From: Pseudomonas psychrophila
GTDB taxonomy: Bacteria > Pseudomonadota > Gammaproteobacteria > Pseudomonadales > Pseudomonadaceae
Length of the DNA stretch: 64,000 bases
NCBI RefSeq assembly: GCF_001043005.1
Contig: NZ_JYKZ01000008.1
Span: 1-64,000 of the forward strand
Reading direction: 5' to 3'
The notes under the pieces are model-generated. The model searched no databases and was not told the DNA's origin. It saw only the letters and a program-made list of their open reading frames with translations. The translations under genes and the position numbers were made by a program. Each line of letters starts with the position of its first letter. Positions within the stretch are counted from its first letter, which is position 1. Shown here in pieces: positions 16,068 through 24,956 of this stretch.

Positions 16068-17633
16068 TCAGTCCGGCTTGCAATCAGTGAACCACTCGCG
16101 CCCCTTGAGCATGCCTTGCCAGTAGAACCAGGGCAGAAAGGTTGCCTTGAGCCACCAGGCCGAGGTGCGGGCCACTGTAGGGTCCAGCCCGAAGGTGGGC
16201 AGCAGTTTGCCGCCATAGCCAAACTCGGCCAGGATCACCTTGCCGTTTTCTACGGTCAGCGGGCATGAGCCATAGCCGTCGTAACGTTTGGGCAAAACCG
16301 TACCCTTGCGCAGGGCGAGCAGGTTCTCGGCCACCACGACCACTTGCTTGCGGGTCGCCGCCGCGGTTTTGGCATTGGGGGTATTGCAGACATCGCCAAG
16401 GGCGAAAATGTCGGGGTAGCGTGGGTGTTGCAGTGTAGCCGGATCGGTCTCGAACCAGCCCGCCTTGTCCGCCAACTCGCTGCGACGGATAACATCGGGG
16501 GCCTGCTGCGGCGGCACTACATGCAACAGGTCGAAGGTTTTCTCAACACGGGTCACGCTGCCGTCTGCGTCGGTGACATCAAACCAGGCGGTCTTGCCTG
16601 GCCCGTCGACCTTGACCAGATTGGACTGGAAGGCCAAGTGGGCGTTATAGGCCTTAACGTATTTCATCAACGGCGGGACAAAGGCCGGCACACCAAACAG
16701 CACCGCCCCCGCCAGATTGAACTCAACCGCAATCGAATCCAGAACGCCGCGCTTGCGCCAATGATCACAGGACAGATACAGGGCCTTTTGCGGAGCACCG
16801 GCACACTTGATCGGCATTCCCGGCTGAGTAAACAGCGCTTTTCCGCGACCCAAGGTACGCACCAACTCCCAGGTATAAGGTGCCAGGTCATGACGATAAT
16901 TAGACGTGACACCGTTCTTGCCCAGGGTCTCTTCCAGGCCCTCGATAGTCTCCCAGGCCAGTTGCAACCCCGGGCAAACGATCAATTGCTGATACCCCAG
17001 TTCAGTGCCATCACTGAGCAGCACGACCTTGCGTTGCGGGGCGAAGGCGCACAGTGAAGCCTTGATCCAGACAACGCCTTTAGGCATCACGGATGCGGTC
17101 GGGCGAACCGTGTTTTTGACATCAAAAGCACCGCCGCCCACCAGCGTCCACGCGGGCTGATAGTAATGCTCTGTATTGGGCTCGATCACGGCGATGCGCA
17201 ATGCCGCATTGCGCTTGAGCAGGCTCGCCGACACCGAGATTCCGGCCGAGCCCCCACCCACCACGACAACATCGTACAGCCTGGCCTTGCGCGGGGCTTG
17301 AGTGGCGGCTTCGTAAAGTTTTGAGGAGCGATTGCCCGTACGGCAATACGCCAGAACGGGCGTTGGTAGCTCATTAAGCAAATGACGCAACTGCTGCGCC
17401 TGCTCAGGTGTCGCGCCAGTGCTGGGTACTGGCAGGTAGGCAAAGCTCAGCCCCAAGGCATGCGCGGCCTGTTGGATCGATGCGTGCCCGGGCTGCTCTG
17501 GTCCGCCTTCATGATCCGGACGGTTACAGATCACACTGGCAAAACCCAGTGCAGCCAAAGAGTGGAGATCAGACTGCTCGATCTGACCGGTCACGGAAAA
17601 TGACGCGTCGATTCGCTTGATGTTTTGCTCCAT
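16068..17633 (-). CDS. fusion of DUF442 phosphatase-like domain and sulfide:quinone oxidoreductase
   Basis: This 521-residue two-domain protein has residues 1-115 forming a DUF442/Blh-type protein-tyrosine-phosphatase-like or rhodanese-like domain, with an active loop CRTGNRSS (Cys97). From about 120 it is a flavoprotein with VVVGGGSAG (126-131 glycine motif), KCAGAPQK (Cys277) and GDVCNTPNAKTAAA (Cys416), as in human-type SQR. SQR oxidises sulfide at the membrane, passing electrons to ubiquinone and making persulfide. The start ATG at 17633 follows TGGAG; in-frame codons upstream lack a ribosome site. It is in an operon with a persulfide-sensing repressor and an anion exporter. The role of the N-terminal domain (sulfur transfer versus phosphatase) is not settled. 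Confidence 0.87.
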   Translation of the reverse strand: MEQNIKRIDASFSVTGQIEQSDLHSLAALGFASVICNRPDHEGGPEQPGHASIQQAAHALGLSFAYLPVPSTGATPEQAQQLRHLLNELPTPVLAYCRTGNRSSKLYEAATQAPRKARLYDVVVVGGGSAGISVSASLLKRNAALRIAVIEPNTEHYYQPAWTLVGGGAFDVKNTVRPTASVMPKGVVWIKASLCAFAPQRKVVLLSDGTELGYQQLIVCPGLQLAWETIEGLEETLGKNGVTSNYRHDLAPYTWELVRTLGRGKALFTQPGMPIKCAGAPQKALYLSCDHWRKRGVLDSIAVEFNLAGAVLFGVPAFVPPLMKYVKAYNAHLAFQSNLVKVDGPGKTAWFDVTDADGSVTRVEKTFDLLHVVPPQQAPDVIRRSELADKAGWFETDPATLQHPRYPDIFALGDVCNTPNAKTAAATRKQVVVVAENLLALRKGTVLPKRYDGYGSCPLTVENGKVILAEFGYGGKLLPTFGLDPTVARTSAWWLKATFLPWFYWQGMLKGREWFTDCKPD

Positions 17634-17703
17634 TGAGCACTCCAGGCACAACAAAAATGAATGGAATAAGCCGGGCGATGTCAGCAGGGGGGATGAGGCC
17701 GCG

Positions 17704-18033
17704 TTACTTTTTAAGTGCTTGCCCGCAATACAAACCCGACAGGGCTTGCATCACACAAACCACTTCAAAGCTGGCAAGCGAATAAAAAATGTACTTCCCC
17801 ATCCTCCGGGTGTTGACCATGCCCTCATCGCGCAACACGCCAAGCTGTTGCGACAAGGTGGGTTGCCTGATGCCCGTCAACCCTTCCAGTTCACCGACAT
17901 TGCGCTCACCTTGGGTCAATTGGCAGAGCAGCAGCAGTCGGTCTTCATTGGCCAGGGCTTTGAGAAGGGTGCAGGCTTTGGATGCAGAGTCGCGCAGAAG
18001 TCCGATTTCTTCGCTGGTTAACTGAGCAGTCAT
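17704..18033 (-). CDS. ArsR-family persulfide-sensing repressor (BigR/SqrR type)
   Basis: This 109-residue winged-helix ArsR protein has Cys37 and Cys103, 66 residues apart, the same spacing as the redox pair of BigR (42/108) and SqrR (41/107). That pair closes as a tetrasulfide or disulfide when persulfide accumulates and releases DNA. The recognition helix is near RQPTLSQQLGVLR. It heads the SQR operon and diverges from the persulfide dioxygenase-like gene, with an AT-rich palindrome in between. GGAG precedes the ATG. Confidence 0.88.
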   Translation of the reverse strand: MTAQLTSEEIGLLRDSASKACTLLKALANEDRLLLLCQLTQGERNVGELEGLTGIRQPTLSQQLGVLRDEGMVNTRRMGKYIFYSLASFEVVCVMQALSGLYCGQALKK

Positions 18034-18075
18034 GAAAAGCTCCGGGCCGTGATGGTCGACAGTCTACGACCCGAT

Positions 18076-18095
18076 AATATATGTTTCAATATATT
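18076..18095. promoter_or_regulatory. probable BigR/SqrR operator
   Basis: AATATAT (18076-18082) and ATATATT (18089-18095) form an inverted repeat between the divergent repressor and dioxygenase-like genes. AT-rich palindromes of this kind are the known binding sites of BigR-family repressors. Its position allows control of both directions. Confidence 0.65.
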
Positions 18096-18125
18096 GAGTA
18101 TTTTTTGACTAACGCGAGGCCATTC

Positions 18126-18989
18126 ATGCAACCCGCCATTCAAGGTTTTTTCGACCCCGTGACGTCGACCGTGAGCTACGTGGTTCATGAAGCTGGCGCT
18201 CGCGAGTGCGCAATCATCGATCCGGTGCTCGACTACGATGCCGCCGCCGGACGCATCAGTACCACCGGTGCAGAAATCATTGCTGCTTACGTGCAGGCAC
18301 AGGGCCTGAAGGTGCAATGGCTATTGGAAACCCATGCCCACGCCGACCACCTGTCTGCCAGCGCTTACCTGAAGCGCAAACTGGGCGGCCAGATCGGCAT
18401 CGGCGCTGCCATCACCCAGGTACAAGGGGTATTTCGCGACATCTACAACCTTGAGCCCGAGTTCAAGCTGGACGGTTCGCAGTTTGACCGGTTGTTCGAA
18501 CCGGACGAGCTGTTCCAGATCGGACGACTTAAGGTGCAAGCGTTGCACGTGCCCGGGCATACCCCGGCCGACATGGCGTATCAGGTTGAAGGCGACAGCC
18601 TGTTTGTGGGCGACACGCTGTTCATGCCCGACGTTGGCACGGCCCGCTGCGACTTCCCGGGGGGCGATGCGCATCAGTTGTATCAGTCGATCAAGCGTCT
18701 GCTGGCCCTGCCTGCACAGACCCGGTTGTTCATGTGCCATGACTATCCGCCAGCAGGGCGTGAGGCCGCATGGTCAACGACGGTGGGTGAACAGCGCGCC
18801 AAAAACATTCATGTCAACGACAGTATCGACCTGACGGGTTTTGTCGACATGCGCACCGCCCGCGACGCGACGCTGGGGGTTCCGGCACTGCTGATTCCGG
18901 CCATTCAAATCAACATCCGGGCCGGCAACCTGCCGCCTGCCGATGAAACCGGCCTGTGCAGCCTTAAAGTGCCGCTGAACCGTTTTTAG
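18126..18989 (+). CDS. MBL-fold persulfide dioxygenase-like / Blh protein
   Basis: This 287-residue metallo-beta-lactamase-fold protein has the metal motif ETHAHADHLSAS (His70, His72, Asp74, His75) and the second site GHTPADM. It belongs with the ETHE1/Blh glyoxalase-like group, whose members oxidise glutathione persulfide to sulfite. Divergence from the persulfide sensor and SQR operon supports that reaction. The ATG at 18126 has GAGG; an earlier in-frame ATG at 18081 would overlap the operator and is rejected. Confidence 0.87.
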   Translation: MQPAIQGFFDPVTSTVSYVVHEAGARECAIIDPVLDYDAAAGRISTTGAEIIAAYVQAQGLKVQWLLETHAHADHLSASAYLKRKLGGQIGIGAAITQVQGVFRDIYNLEPEFKLDGSQFDRLFEPDELFQIGRLKVQALHVPGHTPADMAYQVEGDSLFVGDTLFMPDVGTARCDFPGGDAHQLYQSIKRLLALPAQTRLFMCHDYPPAGREAAWSTTVGEQRAKNIHVNDSIDLTGFVDMRTARDATLGVPALLIPAIQINIRAGNLPPADETGLCSLKVPLNRF

Positions 18990-19007
18990 CCGCACCATTT
19001 TTTTGTG

Positions 19008-19094
19008 TGTGGGAGCGGGCTTGCTCGCGATGCAGGGAACGCGGTCTACCGGTATGACCGCAGTGATGCCATCGCGAGCAAGCCCGCTCCCACA
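19008..19094. repeat. REP doublet (REPIN) with an extra half unit
   Basis: TGTGGGAGCGGGCTTGCTC and its inverted copy ending AGCCCGCTCCCACA surround a roughly 40-bp spacer after the dioxygenase gene. A further half unit (AAGCCTGCTCCCACAGG) follows at about 19097-19113, a sign of stepwise REP duplication. Confidence 0.88.
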
Positions 19095-19128
19095 ACAAGC
19101 CTGCTCCCACAGGGCTGCATTGAAGTAA

Positions 19129-19156
19129 AAAAAATCCGGCCTGAGCCGGATTTTTT
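19129..19156. terminator. bidirectional intrinsic terminator
   Basis: AAAAAATCCGGC (19129-19140) and GCCGGATTTTTT (19145-19156) form a 12-bp stem with a 4-base loop and T tracts on both strands. It serves the rightward dioxygenase transcript and the leftward RIO kinase transcript. Confidence 0.9.
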
Positions 19157-19166
19157 ATTTAGCCAA

Positions 19167-20060
19167 TTACTGCATCCACGGTGGAGGCGGCTCTTCAGAC
19201 TTGCTCGGTGGCGCATCATCTGCAGCACGCACGGCCTGACGGAACGCTTCGTCCAGACGGGCAGCTTCGATCTCGCGCATGACACCGCCAACATCAGCCA
19301 GCTCGTCCGGCTCGTCAAACTCGCCCGTCAATACGCTGCCAGGGTGCAAAGTGGCGGCTTCGTAAAGCGCCCACATTTCCTTGGCGTATTTGGTTGTCTT
19401 CAATTCCGGCGCAAAACGCCCGAAGTAAGAAGCCATGTTGCCCACATCACGCTCCAGCATGCTGAAGGCGTGGTTATTACCAGCTGCATCGACAGCCTGT
19501 GGCAGATCGATAATCACCGGCCCGGTTGGCGTCAACAGTACGTTGAACTCGGACAAATCGCCGTGGACCAAGCCGGTACACAGCATCAGCACAATCTGCT
19601 GAATCAGGAACGCGTGGTACTCGCGAGCCTGGTCCGGCTCCAGCACCACGTCATTGAGTCGCGGTGCTGCATCGCCGTACTCATCGGCCACCAGTTCCAT
19701 CAACAGCACGCCTTCCAGGAAGTCGAACGGTTTTGGAACCCGAACACCGGCGCCCGCCAGACGAAACAGCGCAGCCACTTCGGCGTTCTGCCAGGCATCT
19801 TCGGTTTCTTTACGACCGAACTTGGAGCCCTTGGCCATCGCTCGGGCCTGACGGCTGTTGCGAACCTTGCGACCCTCCTGATATTCGGCGGCCTGGCGGA
19901 AACTTCGTTTGTTAGCCTCCTTATAAACCTTGGCGCATCGCAGCTCATTGCCGCAGCGGACTACGTACACAGCTGCTTCTTTGCCACTCATGAGTGGGCG
20001 CAGCACCTCGTCGATCAGACCGTCCTCGATCAGGGGTTCTAAGCGTTTTGGAGTCTTCAT
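19167..20060 (-). CDS. RIO1-family atypical serine protein kinase
   Basis: This 297-residue protein has the RIO kinase core: nucleotide-binding region SGKEAAVYVVRCG with a conserved Lys in CAKVYK, catalytic loop HGDLSEFNVL and metal-binding IIDLPQ. RIO kinases act in ribosome assembly in eukaryotes and archaea; bacterial members are poorly characterised. A Pro-rich tail (SEEPPPPWMQ) ends it. It is monocistronic, bounded by a terminator and a 141-bp gap. The ribosome site is weak. Confidence 0.88.
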   Translation of the reverse strand: MKTPKRLEPLIEDGLIDEVLRPLMSGKEAAVYVVRCGNELRCAKVYKEANKRSFRQAAEYQEGRKVRNSRQARAMAKGSKFGRKETEDAWQNAEVAALFRLAGAGVRVPKPFDFLEGVLLMELVADEYGDAAPRLNDVVLEPDQAREYHAFLIQQIVLMLCTGLVHGDLSEFNVLLTPTGPVIIDLPQAVDAAGNNHAFSMLERDVGNMASYFGRFAPELKTTKYAKEMWALYEAATLHPGSVLTGEFDEPDELADVGGVMREIEAARLDEAFRQAVRAADDAPPSKSEEPPPPWMQ

Positions 20061-20201
20061 CAGCTTTTATTGTGGGTCCTTTATTACCAAACACGCGAAT
20101 GTCACTCGTTATACGGCAATCCACTCACCACGGGGAGAGGGCAAACGATTTGAATGATAGACGAGCAACCCGTTTAGAGCACCGACAAATGAGCCCGTAG
20201 C

Positions 20202-20996
20202 TTAGCCCTGGCGAAATAACTCGCCCGGCGTAAAGCCAAACATCTTTTTGAACACCGCGATGAACGCTGACGTCGACTCATATCCGCACGACAACGCCGC
20301 GCGCGTGACATGCCCACCCTCCTCTAGCACCCGCAACGAAGACAGCAATCGTACCCGCTGACGCCAACTGCGAAAGCTCAAGCCCGTTTCACGCAGGAAC
20401 AAACGCATAAGGGTTTTCTCAGACATGCCCAACCGATCCGACCACAGGCTCAGGCTCACGTCGGCATCGGGGGTTTCGATCAACTCATTGCACAGCACCA
20501 GCAAGCGACCATGGCGGGGCAACGGCAGCGAAAAACCCACCTCGGGCAGGCTCGCCAATTGATCCAGCAACACCGTCACCAGCCTTTGCTCAGGACTGCC
20601 GCCCTCCGGGTATTCGACGGGGAGCGCACAAAAACTTTTGATCAGTTCGCGCGCCAGCGGCGTAACTTCAAGGACCCGGCACTGGTCAGGCGCCCACTGG
20701 CAATCCTCTCGACGCACATACAGGCTGCGCATTTCAGCACGCATCGAGGTGATGACCTCATGCTCCAGCCCGGCGGGAATCCAGATCCCCCACTGGGGAG
20801 GGGCAAAAAAACTGCCCTCCTCGGTGTGCACGCCCAATACACCACTGATCGCGTATGAAAACTGCACCCAATCATGTCGATGACGTGGCGTCCACGAACC
20901 TGCGCCCAGGCTTTCGGCCCGGGCGTACAGCGGCCGCGGCAATGCATCAAGCACTGGAATGACGCGCTGGAGCCCACGTTGTCCGTTTGGCGGCAT
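20202..20996 (-). CDS. AraC-family transcriptional regulator with cupin sensor domain
   Basis: This 264-residue protein has an N-terminal cupin/AraC-binding half (RHRHDWVQFSYAISG, then PAGLEHEV) and two C-terminal HTH motifs (LSLWSDRLGMSEKTLMRLF and RAALSCGYESTSAFIAVFKK). It resembles the NimR/YeaM type. It is divergent from the SBF-family transporter across about 80 bp, so it probably regulates it. The effector is unknown. Confidence 0.88.
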   Translation of the reverse strand: MPPNGQRGLQRVIPVLDALPRPLYARAESLGAGSWTPRHRHDWVQFSYAISGVLGVHTEEGSFFAPPQWGIWIPAGLEHEVITSMRAEMRSLYVRREDCQWAPDQCRVLEVTPLARELIKSFCALPVEYPEGGSPEQRLVTVLLDQLASLPEVGFSLPLPRHGRLLVLCNELIETPDADVSLSLWSDRLGMSEKTLMRLFLRETGLSFRSWRQRVRLLSSLRVLEEGGHVTRAALSCGYESTSAFIAVFKKMFGFTPGELFRQG

Positions 20997-21078
20997 TGAT
21001 TGGCCTTATATCGCAAGACGTCAGATACCGGCGACGTTAGGCTAAGTCATCAATTCTTACAATGTTCCGGTGCCCACG

Positions 21079-22092
21079 ATGCCTGTGCTCAAACATCTCA
21101 AACGAATGTTCTCCGACTGGTTTCTGTGCGGCATGCTGCTAGCGACACTTCTGGCGTATGTGTTCCCGCATTTCGGCAGCACTGGCGGTGGGATGCACGC
21201 TGAGTGGGTCATCAATATCGGTGTGTTCCTGGTGTTTTTCCTGCACGGGGTCAACCTGTCCAGCGAGCAAATCCGCCACGGCCTGAAAAACATCCGCCTG
21301 CACTTCATGGTTCAGGGCTTCACCTTCATCGTTTTCCCGCTGATCTGGGTCGTCGCCAACAAGCTACTGGGCGCCCATATTCCACCGTTGTTGATGCTGG
21401 GGTTCTTCTACCTGTGCGCGTTGCCTTCAACCATATCCTCCTCGGTCGCACTCACCGGCAGCGCAGGCGGCAACGTACCGGCGGCCATTCTCAATGCCAG
21501 CCTGTCCAGCGTATTGGGGATTTTCATCACCCCATTGCTCGTCAGCCTGGTGGTTGGCAGCGGCGCAGGCGGTATCGACCTGGGCTCAACCCTGCTCGAC
21601 CTGTGCGCCATGCTCCTGTTGCCCCTGGTCCTTGGCCAACTGGTACGCCCGCTGTTCGGACGCTTTTTCGCCCGCCACAAGCGCTACACCAACATCTGCG
21701 ACAAAGTGGTGATTCTGCTGCTGGTCTACGCGGCGTTCTGCAACTCGATGGTCTCGGGCATGTGGCAACAACAGGGCACGTCGGTGATTTTCAGCGCCTT
21801 GATTGGCAGTGCGATGCTGCTCGCCATCATCCTGTGGATGACCACCCGCACAGCCCGCGCCTTGAAGTTCAGCACCAGCGACGAAATTGCCGCCGTGTTC
21901 TGCGCCAGCAAAAAATCCCTGGCTGCCGGAGCCCCGATGGCCGCCTTGATCTTCGGCGCCAATCCGGGGCTGGGCCTGATACTGCTACCCATCATGATCT
22001 ATCACCCGCTGCAGCTGATCGTGTGCTCGGTGATGGCTGAAAGCTACGCCACTCGCACTCGGCAAGAGGTTCGGGCCCCTGTGCCCGCATAA
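21079..22092 (+). CDS. bile acid:sodium symporter family (YfeH-like) transporter
   Basis: This 337-residue membrane protein of the SBF/DUF4137 group has about ten hydrophobic segments, LFLCGML-type N-terminus (KRMFSDWFLCGMLLATLLAY), CALPSTISSSVALTGSAGGN in the middle and CASKKSLAAGAPMA near the end, all family landmarks. It is predicted to import an organic anion with sodium; the substrate is unknown. The start is uncertain between GTG 21070 and ATG 21079, neither with a good ribosome site. The divergent AraC gene is its likely regulator. Confidence 0.85.
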   Translation: MPVLKHLKRMFSDWFLCGMLLATLLAYVFPHFGSTGGGMHAEWVINIGVFLVFFLHGVNLSSEQIRHGLKNIRLHFMVQGFTFIVFPLIWVVANKLLGAHIPPLLMLGFFYLCALPSTISSSVALTGSAGGNVPAAILNASLSSVLGIFITPLLVSLVVGSGAGGIDLGSTLLDLCAMLLLPLVLGQLVRPLFGRFFARHKRYTNICDKVVILLLVYAAFCNSMVSGMWQQQGTSVIFSALIGSAMLLAIILWMTTRTARALKFSTSDEIAAVFCASKKSLAAGAPMAALIFGANPGLGLILLPIMIYHPLQLIVCSVMAESYATRTRQEVRAPVPA

Positions 22093-22112
22093 CGCCTGGA
22101 GAGACTTCAACC

Positions 22113-22163
22113 GTGGGAGCGAGCCTGCTCGCGAAGATCATTCGCGAGCAGGCTCGCTCCCAC
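22113..22163. repeat. REP doublet, short-loop form
   Basis: GTGGGAGCGAGCCTGCTCGCGAA and its inverted copy face each other with almost no spacer between the transporter and the thiolase gene. The core reads GAGCCTGCTCGCGAA, a second REP sequence variant also used at 25.85 and 59.54 kb. Confidence 0.88.
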
Positions 22164-22203
22164 AGGGCCTTGACCGGCAACAGAGTGCCTGTCGGGTTCA
22201 GCG

Positions 22204-23478
22204 CTACCGCTCAAGGATTGCGGTCACGCCCTGCCCACCCGCCGCGCAGATCGAGATCAGCCCCCGCCCCTGCCCGGCGGTGGCGAGCAGCTTGGACATA
22301 TTGGTCACGATCCGTCCTCCCGTCGCCGCAAACGGATGCCCCACGGCCAGCGAGCTGCCCTTGACGTTGAGCTTGCTGCGATCAATCGAGCCCAGCGGTG
22401 CATCAAGGTCGAGCCGGCTTTTGCAGTAGGCCGCATCCTCCCAGGCTTTCAGGGTACACAGCACCTGCGCGGCAAATGCCTCGTGAATTTCGTAGTAGTC
22501 AAAATCCTGCAAGGTCAGTCCATTGCGTGCCAGCAGCCGTGGGACGGCATACACAGGAGCCATCAGCAAACCTTCTGCTCCATGCACGAAATCCACGGCG
22601 GCAGTCTCGCCATCACGCAAATACGCCAAAATCGGTAAGCCGCGCTCCTTGGCCCACTCTTCGCTGCCCAACAGCACCACGGCAGCACCATCGGTCAGTG
22701 GCGTAGAGTTGCCCGCCGTCAGCGTGCCCTTGGCACTGCGCTCGAACACGGGTTTCAGGGCTGCGAGTTTTTCCAGGGTCAGGTCGGCACGCAGGTTGTT
22801 ATCACGGCTCAAACCCCGGAAAGGCGTGAGCAAGTCATCTTCCCAGCCCGCGTGATAGGCCGCCGTCAACGCCTGATGGCTGTGCAGGGCCAACTCGTCC
22901 TGCGCAAGCCTTGGAATACCCCAGGTTTGCGCCATCAACTCGCAGTGCTGGCCCATCGAAAGTCCGGTGCGGGGCTCGCCATTACGGGGAAACTCGGGCT
23001 TCAGAAATCCCGGACGCAATTGCAGCAAGGTCTTGAGCTTGTCCAGAGGCGCCTTGGTGCGATTGAACTGCAACAGCCATTTACGCAAGCCGTCATTAAG
23101 GCCAATCGGCGCATCCGAGGTAGTGTCCACTCCCCCGGCAATCGCACAGTCGATCTGCCCCAAGGCAATCTTGTTGGCCACCAGCAACACCGCTTCTAGT
23201 CCCGTCCCGCAGGCCTGCTGCAGGTCATAGGCCGGCGTTTTCGGCGAAAGCCGTGAACCCAGCACGCACTCTCGGGTCATGCTGAAATCCCGTGAATCCT
23301 TGAGCACCGCCCCGGCCACGACCTCCCCCATGCGCAGCCCGTGCAGGTTGTAACGCTCGATCAACCCCTCCAGCGCGGCCGTCAACATGTCCTGATTACT
23401 GGCGGTCGCATACGGCCCATTAGAGCGGGCAAACGGGATTCGGTTACCACCAATAATTGCTACACGACGCAGACTCAT
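22204..23478 (-). CDS. acetyl-CoA C-acyltransferase (thiolase)
   Basis: This 424-residue thiolase has active Cys90 in QQACGTGLEA, HEAFAAQ, GHPFAATGGR and the second active Cys in CAAGGQG. Length and motifs fit FadI/FadA-type degradative thiolases, releasing acetyl-CoA from 3-ketoacyl-CoA. It is divergent from a high-molecular-weight FabG and a MaoC dehydratase, with which it could form a beta-oxidation or hydroxyacyl-CoA module. In P. aeruginosa a similar thiolase/SDR pair lies at PA4785-PA4786. Confidence 0.92.
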   Translation of the reverse strand: MSLRRVAIIGGNRIPFARSNGPYATASNQDMLTAALEGLIERYNLHGLRMGEVVAGAVLKDSRDFSMTRECVLGSRLSPKTPAYDLQQACGTGLEAVLLVANKIALGQIDCAIAGGVDTTSDAPIGLNDGLRKWLLQFNRTKAPLDKLKTLLQLRPGFLKPEFPRNGEPRTGLSMGQHCELMAQTWGIPRLAQDELALHSHQALTAAYHAGWEDDLLTPFRGLSRDNNLRADLTLEKLAALKPVFERSAKGTLTAGNSTPLTDGAAVVLLGSEEWAKERGLPILAYLRDGETAAVDFVHGAEGLLMAPVYAVPRLLARNGLTLQDFDYYEIHEAFAAQVLCTLKAWEDAAYCKSRLDLDAPLGSIDRSKLNVKGSSLAVGHPFAATGGRIVTNMSKLLATAGQGRGLISICAAGGQGVTAILER

Positions 23479-23600
23479 ACGATTGCCCCTATTCTTTTGA
23501 ATCCATTAATCGTTACAAGCGTAGGTCTTATCGCTGATAACGAACGACCACGGCATGTTTGTGGTCAACCCTTTGAACCCCATCTGTCGGAGAGTGTTCC

Positions 23601-24953
23601 ATGTCAGACCGTTATATCGACTTCGTCAACTCATCCCTCGGCCAGCGTCTGGTCGGCGCGTTGGGTCTGCCGTCACCGGGACGACTGGAACGCTGGCAGG
23701 CCGGGCGTCTGCGCCCCGTCGAAGGTCCGCTGTTGATTGGTGGCGGGGCATTGGCCGAGCAGGTGAACCGCTTTGCCAGCAAACTCACCGACGCCGTGTA
23801 CAGCTACGGCCCCGAACCATTGCTCGCCACACCCTGGATTCCAGGCCAGGGCCCCAAGCTCAAGGCCGTGGTGTTCGACGCCAGCGAACTGCTGCACACC
23901 GATCAGCTCAAGCTATTGCGCGAGTTTTTCCAGCCACTGCTGCGCAGTCTGGAACACAGCGCCCACCTAGTGATTCTGGGCCGGGCGCCTGAAACATTAA
24001 GTGACCCATTTGCCGCCAGCGCCCAGCGTGCGCTCGAGGGCTTCAGCCGGTCACTGGCCAAAGAACTGCGTAATGCCAGCACCCTGCAACTGCTGTATGT
24101 CGGTGAAGACGCGCAAGATCAGCTTGAAGGCGCACTGCGGTTTTTCCTTTCGCCCAAAAGTGCATTTATCAGCGGGCAAGTGCTACGCCTCTCGACCTGC
24201 ACCTCTCAGGTACAGGACTGGACTCGCCCCTTGGCCGGGCGCAAGGCCTTGGTGACCGGGGCGGCCCGCGGAATTGGCGCCTCGATTGCCGAAACCCTGG
24301 CCCGGGATGGCGCCCAATTGATCTTGCTCGACGTTCCATCTGCCAAGGCCGACCTCGATGCACTGGCCGCCCGCTTGGGCGGGCACAGCATTGCGCTGGA
24401 TATTTGTGCCGCCAATGCGGCTCAAGAGCTGGTCGAACACCTGGGTGACGGTGTCGACATCGTGGTTCACAACGCAGGTATCACCCGTGACAAAACCCTG
24501 GCCAACATGACGCCCGAGTTCTGGGACTCAGTGATCGCGGTCAACCTCAATGCCCCGCAAGTACTCACCAAAGCCCTGCTCGACAGCGGCACCCTGCGCG
24601 ATAACGGTCGGGTGATTCTGCTCGCATCCATCAGCGGTATCGCCGGTAATCGCGGCCAGACCAACTACGCCGCTAGCAAGGCCGGGCTGATTGGCCTGGC
24701 TCAAGCCTGGGCCCCGATGCTGGCCGAGCGTGGCATCAGTATCAACGCCGTGGCCCCCGGGTTTATTGAAACCCAAATGACGGCGCATATCCCCTTCGCC
24801 TTGCGCGAAGCGGGCCGACGCATGAGTTCCCTGGGCCAGGGCGGCCTACCGCAAGACGTGGCCGAAGCGGTGGCGTGGCTCGCACAGCCGGGCTCTGGCG
24901 CCGTCAGCGGTCAAGCCCTGCGGGTGTGCGGACAAAGCATTTTGGGAGCATGA
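23601..24953 (+). CDS. high-molecular-weight 3-oxoacyl-ACP/CoA reductase (FabG4 type)
   Basis: This 450-residue protein has two halves. Residues 1-205 form a degenerate nucleotide-binding domain lacking the glycine motif. Residues 215-450 are a canonical SDR: TGAARGIGASI near the start, NAGITRDKTL, Ser in ASISG, and Tyr356/Lys360 in NYAASKAG. HMwFabG enzymes reduce 3-ketoacyl-CoA with NADH. MaoC follows after 3 bp, so both reactions (reduction and dehydration) are made together. The start ATG follows GGAGAG at 23601. Confidence 0.9.
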   Translation: MSDRYIDFVNSSLGQRLVGALGLPSPGRLERWQAGRLRPVEGPLLIGGGALAEQVNRFASKLTDAVYSYGPEPLLATPWIPGQGPKLKAVVFDASELLHTDQLKLLREFFQPLLRSLEHSAHLVILGRAPETLSDPFAASAQRALEGFSRSLAKELRNASTLQLLYVGEDAQDQLEGALRFFLSPKSAFISGQVLRLSTCTSQVQDWTRPLAGRKALVTGAARGIGASIAETLARDGAQLILLDVPSAKADLDALAARLGGHSIALDICAANAAQELVEHLGDGVDIVVHNAGITRDKTLANMTPEFWDSVIAVNLNAPQVLTKALLDSGTLRDNGRVILLASISGIAGNRGQTNYAASKAGLIGLAQAWAPMLAERGISINAVAPGFIETQMTAHIPFALREAGRRMSSLGQGGLPQDVAEAVAWLAQPGSGAVSGQALRVCGQSILGA

Positions 24954-24956
24954 ACC

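Noticed and set aside
18081..18125. Upstream ATG at 18081 as start of the persulfide dioxygenase-like gene
   Set aside because: It overlaps the ArsR operator, and the ATG at 18126 has GAGG and matches the family length.
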